Assembly: GCA_950295325.1 (NCBI GenBank)
Contig: OX485803.1
Coordinates: 42,733,554 to 42,797,553 of the forward strand
DNA from: Polytrichum commune
Lineage: Eukaryota > Streptophyta > Polytrichopsida > Polytrichales > Polytrichaceae
DNA: 64,000 bases
Direction of reading: 5' to 3'
The translations under genes were made by a program, and so were the position numbers. Below the pieces are notes generated by a model, which saw nothing but the letters and a program-made list of their open reading frames with translations, had not been told where the DNA came from and searched no databases. Below are positions 1 to 14,000 of this stretch, piece after piece; the first letter of the stretch is position 1, and each line of letters starts with the position of its first letter.

Positions 1-1228
1 TATAGATTTGAATGAAATGAAATTGATGGCATAAGGTATGTGGGCCTTATGTGGCGATTCTTCTCAATTGGGCACATGTATTTGAGTGGCATATAGCAAG
101 GTTTGTAGTTGAAAATGAAACCCTAAAAAGTCACATGGTGTTTCTTGAAGGCGAGAAAGCTAATTAAGATGAGGAACTTTCCATGTTACGATCTCGTTCA
201 CACAACAATAGAAGTTGTTATAACGCACCCAAAGATTACATCCATATTGTTACAATTTCAAGTTAACATCTTGACATGGTAGAAATCCATGTATAAGATT
301 TTGATTTGTCAATGTTCGTTGTCAATTCCCATCACGGCATTATATAAGGAGATAATGTGCGTAAGCTCAACTAACTGATGTAGATTATATTATGAAGGAT
401 TGAGAAAGAGATACAATCAAGTGTGAAAATGGTGGCTCAAAATCCTATTTATTGCAAGACGAGAAAAAGAAACTCTAATGTTTTCACACCAACATGATTG
501 TGAGCCCATTGGCCCTATGTTGATCATGGTATTCCGAGATGCAAATTAGGGGGAAGTTGCCTTCCTTTTGTGAGGTAGGCTCAATCTACTTATTGCATAG
601 GATTGTATATTGTATTGTAATTTTGTTGTATTTGCACCCTTCTTCCAATGTCTTTCTCTATTTGGCCCAAGCCCACTAGAAAGATGAATGAAGCTATTCA
701 ATATAGGTTACTTTTCTAAGAAACGAGTGAAAATGAAGCTAACAACAAGAAACTTCCATTCTCCTTGTCTCCAAAGTCTCGTATGGGTCTCGGTGACCGA
801 GTGTTGAGAGATCACGTAGACCCTCCCAATTGTATTCGCTATTAGAATGGTGTCTATATTTCAAGCATATACTTAGCCCTAGTGAACATAGACTAGGAAG
901 TTCCATGTGTTAGAAAGAGATCTTCAGTCCGACCTGTGATAACTTTTGCATTTCAACTCATATTCCAATTGCAGTTCGAATGAGATTTCTTTTGATTCAG
1001 GATTATTTCCTAATTGAGACAATTCAAAATCCAATTCAAAGGTTGTAACCGGTTGGCCGCTTTGTTTCGACGAGGTGGCACTACACGATTGGCTCTGAGC
1101 ACACAAGTTTGCAGACGATAACCTCGACATCCCAGCCGGTTATGATCATCTAAATCGGTTATGGTGACAGGTGACCCACTGTTTAGGTCACGTGCGCGGC
1201 TCAACAAAGCAGCCAACCGGTTACGTCC

Positions 1229-1288
1229 GGTAATCGTTTTATTGGAACCGGTTCTGCACCGATAACCGGTTCCAATAAAACGATTACC
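1229..1288. repeat. Perfect 25-bp-arm hairpin
   Basis: Positions 1229-1253 and 1264-1288 are perfect reverse complements around a 10-base loop. The arms begin GGTAATCG and end AACCGGTT. The surrounding 250 bp (1040-1290) contain several more CCGGTT or near-CCGGTT words, so the hairpin sits in a local motif cluster. Confidence 0.85.
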
Positions 1289-1328
1289 TAATACGTAATT
1301 GTTTGTAGAGTTGGCAGTGCCAGTCACA

Positions 1329-1839
1329 TAGGGCCACTTCCCACATGAGACTGAGAGCCCGTGACCATTACACTTCAAGCACTCTCATTGGTGGAAAAGG
1401 CGGAGCCGCTCCAAGTTCGCTACTTCACACTACGCTTTGAGGGATCAATGGAGTATTTGAATGCAAGATGGATGTAAAGTCTACATGGACTCCTACATGG
1501 CATCGAATGGATCATGTTTCATGGTCACTTGGACTATTCTCAAAAACCACCTCTTGAAGGTAGGCCTAACACAAAACCGGGAGACCATGGCACTCCGAAC
1601 ACTCATAACCGTTGATTTTTTCTATTTTATCATGTGTCATGGCCCGCGTGAATAGAAATTCAATGAAATAGCCATTTGGTTGAGGCCCCGGTTACATATG
1701 ACATCACACTGCACTTGAGGGTCCGTGACCACACTACAAGATTTTGGAGGTGTTGTGGGACGGCCTTTGGACACTTTCCTTTGGGCTCTCACAATTTCAT
1801 GGTCACGGCTCTTGGCTCATGTGCATGAAGTGGCCCTTA
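1329..1839. mobile_element. 511-bp non-autonomous TIR element, copy A
   Basis: The ends are inverted: left GGGCCACTTCCCACATGAG, right CATGTGCATGAAGTGGCCC, with further inverted similarity inward (GTGACCAT). TA flanks both termini, compatible with a TA duplication as in Tc1/mariner-type MITEs; no 8-bp duplication is seen. A second copy of identical length lies inverted at 27273-27783. The open frames inside it look accidental. Confidence 0.7.
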
Positions 1840-4800
1840 CTTATGTTAGATTTGAGTGTGATGATTTTGTGAGCAGTTGCCATGATAGTGCTGAGTCATA
1901 TATATATATATATATATATTGGTGGGGCCCACATTCATGGAGTTTTTGCATGGTGGGGTCCATGCAAGCTCCCAAGTGGCCCGATGTGATGATGTGGCTG
2001 CTCATGGACCATGCATCGAGCCATAGGTCGCCGCTTGCCCACATCATACACCTTTTGGTTTTTAAACAAAATGCGGTCGGAAAACACCATATAACATGGC
2101 TAATAAGGGCCGTTTATTTATACACGTGACCAAGGGTTGTGAGGAAAAAACAATTTAGGGCTTCTCGTGCACACAATGGGTGGTCCAATAACCATGATCA
2201 GGAGAATCCTACATCATTTTTTTTAAAAGCCTTGGTTATGGGATGTATTGTAAATGACCCTATCGTTGATGAGATACCCATTACAAAACAATTGACCCCC
2301 AATAGTTAGGAACAAAACAATGTTAGGCCCTAGAGAACCATCTTGTGTTATCCAAATTGATTTTCTCGCATTGGAAAGAAAGGTTTAGGGACTCCACTGT
2401 GGATTGAAAACAATCATGTTGGTGATGAGATATCCATTTACAACTCAAATCTTTGTGTAAGCCCTTCTAAATATATGTATGTTCCAATTAGAATAACACA
2501 TGTGATGAATGGGCTAATTTCATAGAGGGTTAATTTTGACACTTTTAGCTAAATACATGAAGAAATAGTTTCAAATTTCGTATCCATGAGGTTTTATGTG
2601 ATTCCAAGATCAATTATAAAGTGACATTTGCAAGCTCGATTTATGAAATGTTCATGAAGTGATATTGTTGATGCAAAGTCAAAGAGCACATCCATATGCT
2701 TGGACCTTCTATATAGGGTCATGAGGTTCATGTGAGCATTTTCAAAGAAAAAGGTTAAAGAAAAAAAAAACTGCATAAAATGGAGATTACATTGTCTTTT
2801 TTTAATATTTAATAGATGTGTTCATCTTATAAGGACTTAAGAAAATACTTTAAGATCCATAAAAGAATATCATCATATATAGAGAGTGAGAACAATACTT
2901 GTTAAAGAAACTAGAAACTCATCATTTAGTTCATTAAAAATGATGTTTTATTTCTATTTTTTTTAAAAATTTAACATAGAATTGCTAATCATCATGGTGA
3001 TGCACATACAAAAATAGAAAGAATTCATATTTTTTATGCCATAGCACTTTGAAAATAATATTAAGATAATATCAACATATATATATACACAATGAATAGA
3101 GAAAAGTATTTCCAACAACTCTTCATTATAAAATACACCATTTGAGTACTAAAAGTTAATAATTCTCTTGAATACAACGTTTATGTTGGAAAATCGTTTA
3201 CCAGCTGGAAGGTTGGCTACGAACTTAATGAAGAACCGTAATCATATGATAAGTCCAAATCCACTCTTCAAGACGCCATTCTGATGTAAACCTTTAACAC
3301 TCCACCAAAAAATATTCTCACATCTAAAAGGACCTCCAACCAATGCTAAGGGGGATAGGAAAATGATGTGGCCATCATAATGTGGTTTTTATATGTGGTC
3401 AAACCCCTCCATTGACACATGACATGTAATAGGTTCAATAACAAACTATCTACATCTTACCATCCCCCAATAGAATCTAGGCTAAGTTACGAAACACCCT
3501 CTATAATTGTCACTCATGAACAATATTGGTGGGGAAAATTATAACCAACCACATGGCTCTTTTGCAAGGTGTTAGACCTCCAAGAGGGGTTTTTTTTCAT
3601 TTTCATACCCTATTGTGCTAATAATGTTATATCACAATTAATTAAGAGAAATGTGTGACACTATATTTATAGTGTTGATTTATGTGGGTGTCACATGAAT
3701 GTAACCTTTTCAATTCCTTTAACCCCTTATGCACAAGCATTTTTTCAATACATAGATTGATTTGAAATTTGACTTCTTAGTTTTTGAGACATTTTGATTT
3801 AAATACAAAGTTGTAGATGGTTATTGTTAAAACTCATTCAGACAATAATTATGTTAAGAAACTCTTTGGAGCTTTATAAATCTAATCTAAGAGAAATTGA
3901 TCTAAAAATTCATAAGATAATGACATAGTCTGGTTGACGGTCCAAATTTTGTTAAAGTTATCACAAAACCATGTACTTCCCACATTTGTAAGTGCTACAA
4001 CTCCCCCCCCCCCTCCCCATGTCACTGAGGCACTGTGAATGAAGGGTGTGTGATTGTGGGCATACCACATCCAAGGCATCCATTCACAAAGCCCTATCCT
4101 ATGGTCTACAAAATTGTTCGGGCAGCCTGGGAAAAAAACTTTCCCACAGATGACATTTTGGTGGATGAAAAATCAATGTTTGCAAGATGAAGGGGTTGAT
4201 TGTTCATTCCATTGTATCATCACATTGGTTCCCAACGGGGAAGAGTTCCCACGCAGGTGTGGGCAAGTAGTGAATGAGGCATGGGAGGGGCGGGGTCCTC
4301 CTAAGCATAGATGTGATTTTGACCAGAGCAAGACGACATGTTTGCCTGTTGGCACCCTCCTTGTCTCTTTATGTTGGCGAGGTCCTCAACTTTCTAGTCA
4401 AATTAGCCATGAATGAAAGGGTAGCCGGAAGGCATGGTGGTCCTTGGTGGTGAGGGACAACAAGTCATCTCATAGTACGGAAATGACAAGTCCTTCACGA
4501 TTGGATGTGCTTTAACTTTCGACTCCAAAGCCAACTTGTTTTGTATTGAGCTTATGCTCAATATTGGGGCTTGAGAGCAATTGAATGAAGAGCCTTGCCT
4601 ATTGTTTTTAATATAGGCATGAGGCCACCATGGCTTGCACGATTACCTTGCAATGGGTCGCAAGAGGATGAGGTGTCTAAAATTCTAGGCATCCCATTTG
4701 GCCATAACCTTCAGGTGAAATGTGTTGATAAGTTCGGAATGGAAAAAAGGTTAAGGAAACACTTATTTTTTGGTACGTGGGGTGGACTTTCTAGTGGAAA

Positions 4801-5166
4801 CCTAAATGATGTGGGTGGGTTACTATGAAATAAAAGTCCCTGTATACAAGAATTTTATAGAGAAAAATAAATGTACACGTAGTAATGCCATGCTAGAAAA
4901 TGGACTCATGCATTTATATCAAGCATTTCAAGTTGATGTGATAAATGCTTCCACTACACACACTGTGAACCCTTTGAGTGGTCCACCACTCTGCGGGATC
5001 ACTTTTAGTTAGAATGTTAGCATTAAAAGTTAGAATTGATAGGGAATTTAGGAAAAATTAGTTCATTTAGCATTTAGCCTAGAAGAAGGAAGGTCAAAAT
5101 GAAACTAAGTAGTGCTAGAAGATAGCAAAGTAGAAAAAATGTGCTAGCTAGTAAAAACAACTAGCT
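1840..5166. other. Gene-empty stretch
   Basis: No recognisable gene. It holds a (TA)n run near 1899-1919, a C-homopolymer at 4003-4014, and mostly AT-rich anonymous sequence. The longest frame (4054-4416, 120 residues) has no recognisable domain. Confidence 0.5.
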
Positions 5167-5255
5167 AAGCAAATATTAGTAGATGCTAGTTATTAAGCAA
5201 ATATTAGTAGATGCTAGTTATTAAGCAAATGTTAGTAGATGCTAGCTAAGCAAGT
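5167..5255. repeat. 28-bp tandem repeat, three units
   Basis: The unit beginning AAGCAAATATTAGTAGATGC starts at about 5167, 5195 and 5223. The same GCTAG/TTAG words continue into the flanks. Confidence 0.85.
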
Positions 5256-6009
5256 GTTAGTTTATTAGTTAGTGTGAGGCACACAAGACTATTGGAGGTG
5301 TTTTACGTAAGAAGATAAAATCGGCGTGAAGAATTTTGAAGACAAAAAAGAAAGAGAGCAAGGGGGATACTTGCCCACTTGCCCCCTTGCCAACTCGATG
5401 GCGGAAAAATTAGAAAGATTTCTAAAGGTTTTTTGTCGGAGCCACCTCGGCGAGAGGGTGGCAACCTCAACCGGGAAAACCCCCGAGCCAAAATTTCGGG
5501 AAAGGGTTTGAAAAATGGATCCGGTGGAGGAGGGGTCCAACCCTTTTGTGAGAGGGTTTAAAAACCCCTCCTTCCACCTTGTAGCTCTCTTTCTTTCTCT
5601 AGTTTTTGGGCGAAGCCCTGCTTCAATGTAGTTAGGAAAAAATCCTTTAGCATGTATTCTCAATGGTCTAGAAGAAAGGCTTGAGAACCTCCTCTACTCT
5701 CTCTCTCCTAGTTAGGTTGTGTGTTTATTAACACACCAACAAAATTATTCCTTCTTTTGTAGAGGTAGGTTGGATGGTAGAGTTTTGAGTAGAGGCATTA
5801 TAGACCTCATCTGCCAATGCCCTGAAGGCTTAGTTCAAAAGCTAGAACAAGATACTTATCATTTTTCTCTTAGAGAGATTTCATATAGCTATCCATAGCC
5901 GTTTCCCATTTGTGATTTGGTTGAGATGACAATTAGTTATGGATTTTCAAAGATGGAGTAGAAAAACTGGGTGGTCTTGTGGGTAGCGGCTGCTGGATCA
6001 GACCTGCGA

Positions 6010-6520
6010 GCCCAATAGGAATTTTAATTCCAAGAAATTATATTTTTCCCAAGTAGAACTTTTGTGTAGCTTCCCAAAATGGCTTAGAACATTTGATTTG
6101 AGCATGATTTGAATTAGATATGAATTGTGCAAGATGGGACACATAGTTTGAGAACTTTTGGTTGACTGCTGCATTACAGAGGACCTGCTGGGTTCACTTC
6201 GGCTTACCTTTCTAATCACATATTTTTATCAAATACATATTTTTAATATCTCTCCAGGGTCATATAGAACGTTTGATTTGACTAAGATTTGAATTAGATA
6301 TGAATTGTTGAAGGCGAGATACATAGTTTAAGCCTTCTTGATTGACTGCTGTGTAACAAGGAGTCCGCTGAATTTCTATTAGCTTAACCTGCTGATGTCA
6401 TAATTTTTCTAGTTAGAGCTTGTTCATAGCTTTCCAATGGTATAAGGAAAGCCTAGATCCAAGTAGTAAGGAATGTGCTATGAATTCTTCAAGTTAGAAG
6501 GTAGATAGGTGGGTTGGAAG
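6010..6520. repeat. Diverged ~180-bp tandem repeat, about three units
   Basis: GAACATTTGATTTGAGCATG near 6087 recurs as GAACGTTTGATTTGACTAAG near 6267, followed in both by GATTTGAATTAGATATGAAT; a weaker third unit follows near 6445. This type of sequence is common in retroelement LTRs or leaders, but no partner LTR is seen in the window. Confidence 0.6.
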
Positions 6521-7830
6521 GGTCGGTTGAATCGACCTCACACTTCCAACCCTCATAACTTTTGCATTTCTTATCCGATTAGAGTGATTTTTAGATCATT
6601 GGAAAGATAATTTGGTGCACTAAGTATAAATATTATGCTTAGGATTAAATTACAGGGCAGAATAACACTTTATATTTTAATTGTTAACTAAGGTACGCTT
6701 ACTACCAAACTAGTTACAAAGAAGGAGGCAAGGTCGACGCTCGGAAAGTGGAGCAAGGAAGGAGGTAGCGGCTCGGCCTACATCAAGCCCAAATCAACCG
6801 AGGAAAATTGAGGTAAATTAACTAACCTTAAGCCTTTCATTTAGGATTGGAGGGAGCACGGCTAAGGTACGCATCTCTAAACCCACTCACCTATCTCGTA
6901 AGGTCAAGTGGCTTGACCACTTGACCGCCAAGGGAGTACCCAATTCCATTGTTTTCGGGGCCCTTGGTATGTTTTGTGGTAGTAGCTTCATTTATTAGCA
7001 AGTTTCGTGTGTGGTAAGTCGGATTAATCACCGACACGACCACTCTGAATGTTGTTGGTGGAAAAGTGGGGTTAATGACCCGCGAATCCACTATTATGTT
7101 GTTGGCCCCATAGATTGGGAGTAATGGCCCAATTTATGAAGATTGCGCAACAGGGTGAACCTACAGGTCGCCCGTCACCATGGTCCCATTGAGTTGCATT
7201 TCGTGGTCTATCCAGTGTAAACACATTTAACAATCAAAACATACAAAATAAATCGTAAACCCTTGTTGGCAAGAGACCCGAGGTAAGGGGTGATGCCTAA
7301 TATGTTAATGTAGTAAGTTAGGACGTGCAAACAAAAGTAAGTAATTAAGAAGGAATTTGTGTGAAGGGTGGGACTTAGGCCAAGTTCCCCCGCTTAGAAA
7401 ACTAAATAGAACTAAATAAAGAAATAGGAAGAATTGAATGGTCCATCAAATTGTCGTTATTCCGTTCGTTGAGTTAGGGTGGTATGAGTCACATCCGGTT
7501 GGGTGTATCAGAACCATCCCAATTCACAAATTAGGATTGCCTTGGTTTCAAGGCTGGTGCGTCTGCGCGTAGAATAGGTTGTAGGTTAAGGTTAGAACTA
7601 GATATGAAATTGGTTAGTGGAGTTTAAAGCCACACTAATAAAAAACTAAGGCCTAACCTCCGGAGGTACTACGACGCATATTTAATCTCCCTTAAAAATC
7701 TAACTACTCACGTTATACACCTATCATCCGGGTTCGGCTTGGGCGCCTGCAAATGCAGGCCACCTTCACCGAAGGGCTTGTGTGATACTTTTAGGCTCCC
7801 TCGAAAGGGGGTGGCCCAAAAGTACCACAC
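6521..7830. other. Probable decayed non-coding retroelement sequence
   Basis: No coding region. It includes a small perfect hairpin at 6901-6925 (GGTCAAGTGG arms), a 7-bp-arm palindrome at about 7746-7761, and an imperfect inverted pair around 7780-7830 (GATACTTTTAGGC / GCCCAAAAGTACC). Texture differs from the neighbours, which is why I suspect an old LTR or leader. Confidence 0.35.
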
Positions 7831-10790
7831 ACACCAAACATAAATCATGAAATAGAGAGGCCTTTATTAGATAGACAATCCACTTTCCACTTTCCAATGA
7901 GAAAGTCATTGAACATGTTTTCATCCATATGATATAGTCTCATAATAATATGACCTGAAAACATCCGGGGGGGGGAGGGCCGGGAGCGGTGCACCTTTGA
8001 TAACATGTATGAGTATAGGTGAGTGCACAAAAAAAGATTTTAATTTGAACTTATATGTTTTATGTATATGTATGCTACACAAATTATAACTTGTAGTTAT
8101 GTACATGTATGATGGACCTTTAGAAAATATATATAACATTTGTACTTGTATGATAGGGTCACTAGACTTTATGAAACTAGGATAAGTAATTTTCTCATTT
8201 CCTTATCTCAACTATGTATGTATAGAAGAGGCACTATTAGGGGTTTGGAAGGGGTGCTTGAGTTGAGAAAAAGGCCACTTCTTGCTTAGAGTTGCAGGAG
8301 GAATAACTAGTGATTCTTTGTGGCGTTTCTTTGTGGTTGATGCAGGTGGTTGTGGGTGGTCGATGCCTTGGTTAGATCATGGGTGGCATTGAAATTGCGA
8401 AGGTGTTAATTCCCAAGTGGGACTTCTCTCAATTGTTTTCGTATCATTAGTTTACTTTCGATGTGCAACAATTTGGATCAAGCATTTATGGATTGTAATT
8501 GTTGCAAGTTCTAGTAGCAAGCATGGAGATTAATTTATGTTGGTATCAATAAGGAATAAAAAATAAGTGGACTTACAATCTTACGTATCATTTGGTGGTA
8601 GATTTAGAAAAAAAATATTGGATAAGCTTCTATGACATAGATTATATACTTACATCCTTATGAGTTACATCTAGGGGATGAAAAACCTTCAACAACTTTA
8701 GTAAGGAATGTTGGGGCTTTACATTATACATATGATAAGGGTTCATTATTATTCAAAAGTATATGTGTATACTTATGTTAATGACTGTACATAAATGCAC
8801 TTTTTTTTTACATATACATATTGTCAGTTATATTCCATCCTTAAAATTATCGTGTATGGCTTGATTTTATAAATAAATACTTGTATACGAGGGGGGGGGG
8901 GTAGAGTATGTTGTGAACGTGTTGTGGTTCTTGGTTTTTAATAAAAAAAGTGCAACCCTAAAGAAAACACACGTCATTGAAGTTACAATTAATGAAAATG
9001 TGAATTGGATGGAACTAGTGCATTTATTGTCAATTTTGTCTCTAAATCTTAGGGCCCCCTTTGTACATCTATCTTTACTTCAAAATATAATAGCATGTTT
9101 AAATATACTCTAAAGAAAAACAATGCTTCTTCCTTAAGTATATTATGTATGCTAATGCCCCAAATAATACTTTTATATATATATATAAATAATACATTGA
9201 GGTTTGCTTGTACACCCCTGGGCTTTTGATGCACCTCTAGATTAATGTTTAGACATCATTGTTTAATCATTGATTATGTGTTACTTTCATCGTTGTGGTA
9301 CTCTTCAACAACTTGGACTATCAACATTTGAATTGTAGACCATATCAAAACTCTAGTGCATAATTATTTGCGGACAAGACTTATAGCAAATAATGAAATG
9401 AAAATATATGTTTGAGTTAAATTGGGATAATTAAATTAAATTAATGAAATATAATATGTAATATAGTAAAAAAACCCTAATAGAAAATAAATGAAAATAG
9501 AAATAATAATATAATATAATATGAAAACAAAGCCCGTATAACATGTAGAAATTTTACATTGCCTTCTAGACCGGTAGATCTCCCCATGCTAGTACATGAT
9601 ATTTTGAATGTACTAAATAATAGAATGGGGAGACTTCCCAATTCACACTTAAAAGACAATTTGAGGGGTCATAGGGTGAGTAGATTTTATGGCATCATGG
9701 GGAGATATTCCAGTGTGGCTCCAAAGGTAAAAGTTAGAAAATCCACTAATTTCACCCTCAAAGCCCCACCATGAGATCCCCCAATATAATGTTGAATGAA
9801 AATTCAAATAAATAAAATTGTGAAATCATTTATAAGGAGAACAATTACTTCCCTTTATGTGGTCTTTAAGACGCAAAGCTATTAGAGTTTAGACAACAAT
9901 TTTAGGCATTTATCAAAAAAGGTTAAAGAATGTAATACATCAGATTGTACAATATACTTCATGAGAGTTCAAGAAATTTTTTTGTGAACATAAGACTCCA
10001 AGGGTTAAAACATAAGACATAAGAGCTAATGTGGACAATAACACGACATGGGGGAAAATTCTACATGTGAACAATAAATTATGCACAACACTCTCGATAC
10101 ATGATCAAGAAAAATGCGTTGTTGTATTTTAAACCAACTAGAAAATCACTACTTGGAACATAAATAAGGATATTGATGCCTTGAAATATAATTTTATAAA
10201 TTTTGAATGATTATCATGTATTAGTAAGCCATGAGACTTATGCAACTACATGAAAATGTAAGTCCAAATGGCTTCGTGAAGTTTAACATGTAATTTTATA
10301 TGGAAAACCATCAGGAGCACTCCTGATGTTTTCCCTATGCTAGTTGGTTAGAGGAGTTCACCAATTCTAAAATTTGTTTGGTGTTTTTCTGGTCATATTT
10401 TACTATTTGCACAATATAAGTGTCAATTGTGGTTTTCCTAGTTATGTTGGGATAAAGCACAAAACTACATCTATTCACATAATTGTTATTGAAGCCGGAT
10501 CACATTCCCACTTACCATCTCAAGCTCCTTTATAACGTACAAGGTCTATCTTTTAAAAATAAAATAAAATAATTGTTTGCTAGGTCTCCAATACCGAATT
10601 TGAAATTGACCACATTGAGAATGATTGTATCTAGTTGCACAATTGTGAATCCTTGGCCCACCCACACATGGTAGATATTGTGTTCAAAGGATTGACAAGA
10701 ACAAAATCATCTCAAAGAAAATCTTTATAAAGGTTGTAGGATTCTTTGGGTTCCCAAATTGTGATTCCAACTATTGCTTCTTTCCTTAAG
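7831..10790. other. Gene-empty stretch
   Basis: AT-rich sequence with G-homopolymers near 7967 and 8890 and short (TA)n runs. No gene, RNA or intact transposon was recognised. Confidence 0.45.
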
Positions 10791-10794
10791 GTGG

Positions 10795-11045
10795 CTATTG
10801 AGGTTTTCATACCTGTGATTCATTGCTTTTTATTGGATGACTCAAAGTATTTATGGTATCAATCCCAAGGTATTTATTTTCATGGGTTATCTTAATTTGG
10901 TCCTTGCCTAGGTAAATTGCATCTTGGTTTAATTTCATTCTGTTGCGGCCAAAGATCATAATTTTGGTCTTAGATAAATTGATATCAAGGCTAAAAGTCC
11001 TACAATATAAATAGTATTGTGGCCACCTACTCAGAGAGATTGAAC
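10795..11045 (-). pseudogene. LINE reverse-transcriptase relic
   Basis: On the minus strand one frame reads YCRTFSLDINLSKTKIMIFG and, shortly after, THENKYLGID. This is the typical post-catalytic region of non-LTR (LINE/jockey-like) reverse transcriptases, where an N-x-x-KTK-x-(M/V)-x-FG block precedes a Y-K-YLG motif. The frame is closed by stops just downstream, and the catalytic core upstream is not recoverable by eye, so this is a fragment. Confidence 0.65.
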
Positions 11046-14000
11046 ATGTTTATCTATTAATAGATTCTTATGTTCATTCTAAAAAAGGTGGTAAATTTGG
11101 TCACACGCAACAAATAATTTGGTTGCTTTATAATGTTCCCTCAAGGAGGAGGGCCTACCCACTCTACTTTAGCTTGTTTTGCGTGTTGCGTTGGGGCAAC
11201 CTGCTTGACTATTGAGGTTAATTGTCTAGATTTTTCCCGGCCCCCATCAATCTTGCCTACACTAACAACGTAGTCAATTAGTCATAAGATCATAAATATC
11301 TTCTTTGACTTTCAATCCCAAAGAATTATAACAAACATTGCATTAAACCGGTGCAACCAAGTTGAAATGGGTTGGTTACAAACATATGGGGACATGTTTT
11401 AGTGGATTTGTTTTTTTTTTACCTCAATAAGAGTGATGGGGGTTCAATTTCAACAAGAGGAAGTGTAGTTAGGATTTTGCTACGACTCAAAACAACAAAC
11501 CTAGGGAACTAAGTCTCCAGGAAGACTGAGATAGTGTCTATAAGGGTTAATGTCACATTGGATTAAGGATCACAATAACAACTTAGGGTCTTTCTTTCTT
11601 CATTCCTTCTTTATTTCACTTATTTTCCACTCTTATAGTTCCTTGCTGCTTCTCCAGTTGTGAGTGATCCCATCCTATCTTTAGGGAATTTTCTATCACT
11701 TTATGTCTTGACCTATTTAAGTCGTGAAGCTCAAAAGCTTGGCAAGTTGTCATTGGCAGGACATAGTCCGGGGTAATGTCTTTTTATAACCGCATAGTCT
11801 TGGAAATGCCATAAACAGAGTGTGTGGGCCAAATTTTTGGATCATTTAGTTTAACTATAGACTGATAGTTGAGGCTCGGATGAAGTCCATCCGAGCATAT
11901 GAACATAGTTAAACTATAGGCAAGTAGTTATAACCATAGGCACGGGCTTAGGTGCCCTCAGTCGGTTATGATAACTATCGTCTCCCCCCGCTGAGCTAAG
12001 AGGGTTGGCGAGGGAGAAGCAAGCAAGCATTTCTCTGCATAGTTTTGAGCGCATAGTTAAACTTATGGACTTGTCTCCCTCATCACAAAGATTGTGAGAG
12101 GATAATCGTTAAACGATTTTCTAAGTAAACTTATTGATCGCTGCAATGATTGCAGGACACTGTTTTCTATTAAAGCTTATTGTTACTTTAAATGTTGAGT
12201 CGATTGAATGGCCGGAGCCTTGTCGAACTATTTTCTTGTTTTGATTATGTGAATGTGAAATTATAAACTATTGTCAGTCGATAGTACTGCAAGTGACCGA
12301 GACTGAAAGTAAGGATGAAATTGATTGGGTGCAAACTGCAGAGAGCAATGCGAGATTGAGAGAGGAACTGAACAAGTTCAAACTGTGAGGAGCAACTGCA
12401 GATTGGGAGGAAAGTGATAAGTATCAAGCGATGGGAAATGTGAATGAATAAGAGGGTTAAGCAAGGAGCAAGTAAATGAGAATGAAGAATCTGTGAGGAA
12501 TGAAGAAGTCAATGTAGAAATCAAGAGTGAAAACTATTGGCAGTCGAAGTGGAATATTGTGTCACCATTGCCTAAGTGCAAATTCTGGAACATAGTTGAG
12601 CCGGCTGCGATTATGAATAAGGAGAGTATGTTGATTGTTGTATAAATGAACCATCGTCAAGGCAATAAACCTTTTCAGTCTGAGTGAAACAAATGAACTG
12701 TCAAGATTTTCACGGCGAGGAATTGTGTCGCACTATGAGCGTAGAGAGTTATCACAGAGAGAGAGAGAGAGAGAGAGAGAGATGAACAGGGGGGGATCCC
12801 ACATTGCCAATACAGTCTGATACCGTGATTGTCGAAGGAAGGGAGAAGAGTGAAACTGTAATCTGATATACCCGAGAGGTGCATTCCCTGAGTGATGAAG
12901 GAAGATAAGATAAACTATTATTTGAGGAGTTGTGTGTGAGAGAGATAATCCACTTGAGAGAGGTTCTGTGAGAGTTCCAGTCGAGAGAAGGGAGTTGAAA
13001 GGTCAGGGAGTTAGCCTGTCTGAAGTGTAACTATGGGCTATAGTTGAAACTTACTATAGGTTGTAAAGAAGCCGTAAGGCCAAGTGTCTGACTGTGAGAG
13101 AATCTATTGAGTATAATTGAAGCCTGCGAGAGGCCATGATGAAGAAAGCCAATACTTCAGCCAAGTGTGATTATAGTTGAATCATAAAACTTTAAGCTAA
13201 TAGGTTTAAAATTGGGAAAAGTGAATTTAATGAGAAAATCTCAATCAACTGAGGTGACGAGAAATCACTTCTGATCAGTTGATTAGAAGAGGAATTGAGG
13301 AATGTGAAAGGGATTAAATGAATTTCAGATAGAATGAACTTTGGATTATAAAGGAAATCTAGGCATAAGTTATTCTAATCTTAATTAAAGTTGTAAATTG
13401 ATATTTAGTCAAGGGATTTGATCTTTGAGTATGAGATGCACATTAACACAATCAACTACTATCTTGTGTGTTACCCTGGTTGTTGTTGTTGCAGGTTGCA
13501 GGGCGACCGAGACTATAGCTTGTCCTTGATGTTCGTTGTTAGTTGCATGAGTTGTGAGTAATGATTAAATCTGAAGTTAAGGAATAAACAATTTGTCTTG
13601 TATTGGAATTAACATTGGCCAAGTAATGGAGGAATTGTTTTGATTTGAAGATGCATTGACCAATGATTACCAAAGACAATTGTGATACTAAAAAACTATT
13701 GTTCTCTCTTGACTATTGTTATACAAAATCTCATGGCGAGATGGAAACTACATTTCCACTAACTGAGAAATATTGAGAGGAAAACCAAGAGAGAAAAAGA
13801 GAGTAAAAGACATACTAGTCATAATTTGGAGTGAAGATAGCAACCTTATTGTCCGATTAATGAACTATAATGTGACAAATGCCTGTAATAGACACTAGTT
13901 AAGTCTTCTTTGAGAGTCTGTACCCTCGGTTTTGGGTTATTTAGTTGAGAGCAAAAACTTACTACACAGAGTCTGCAAGGTTCTTTGATTAACTGCTTGT

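Noticed and set aside
1725-2129. 134-residue plus-strand frame
   Set aside because: Runs out of the 511-bp TIR element through a (TA)n microsatellite that translates as a Tyr-Ile run; not a gene.
5015-5731. Possible solo LTR with TGTTAG start and TTAACA end
   Set aside because: The ends look right, but the flanks show no target duplication and there is no second copy in the window.
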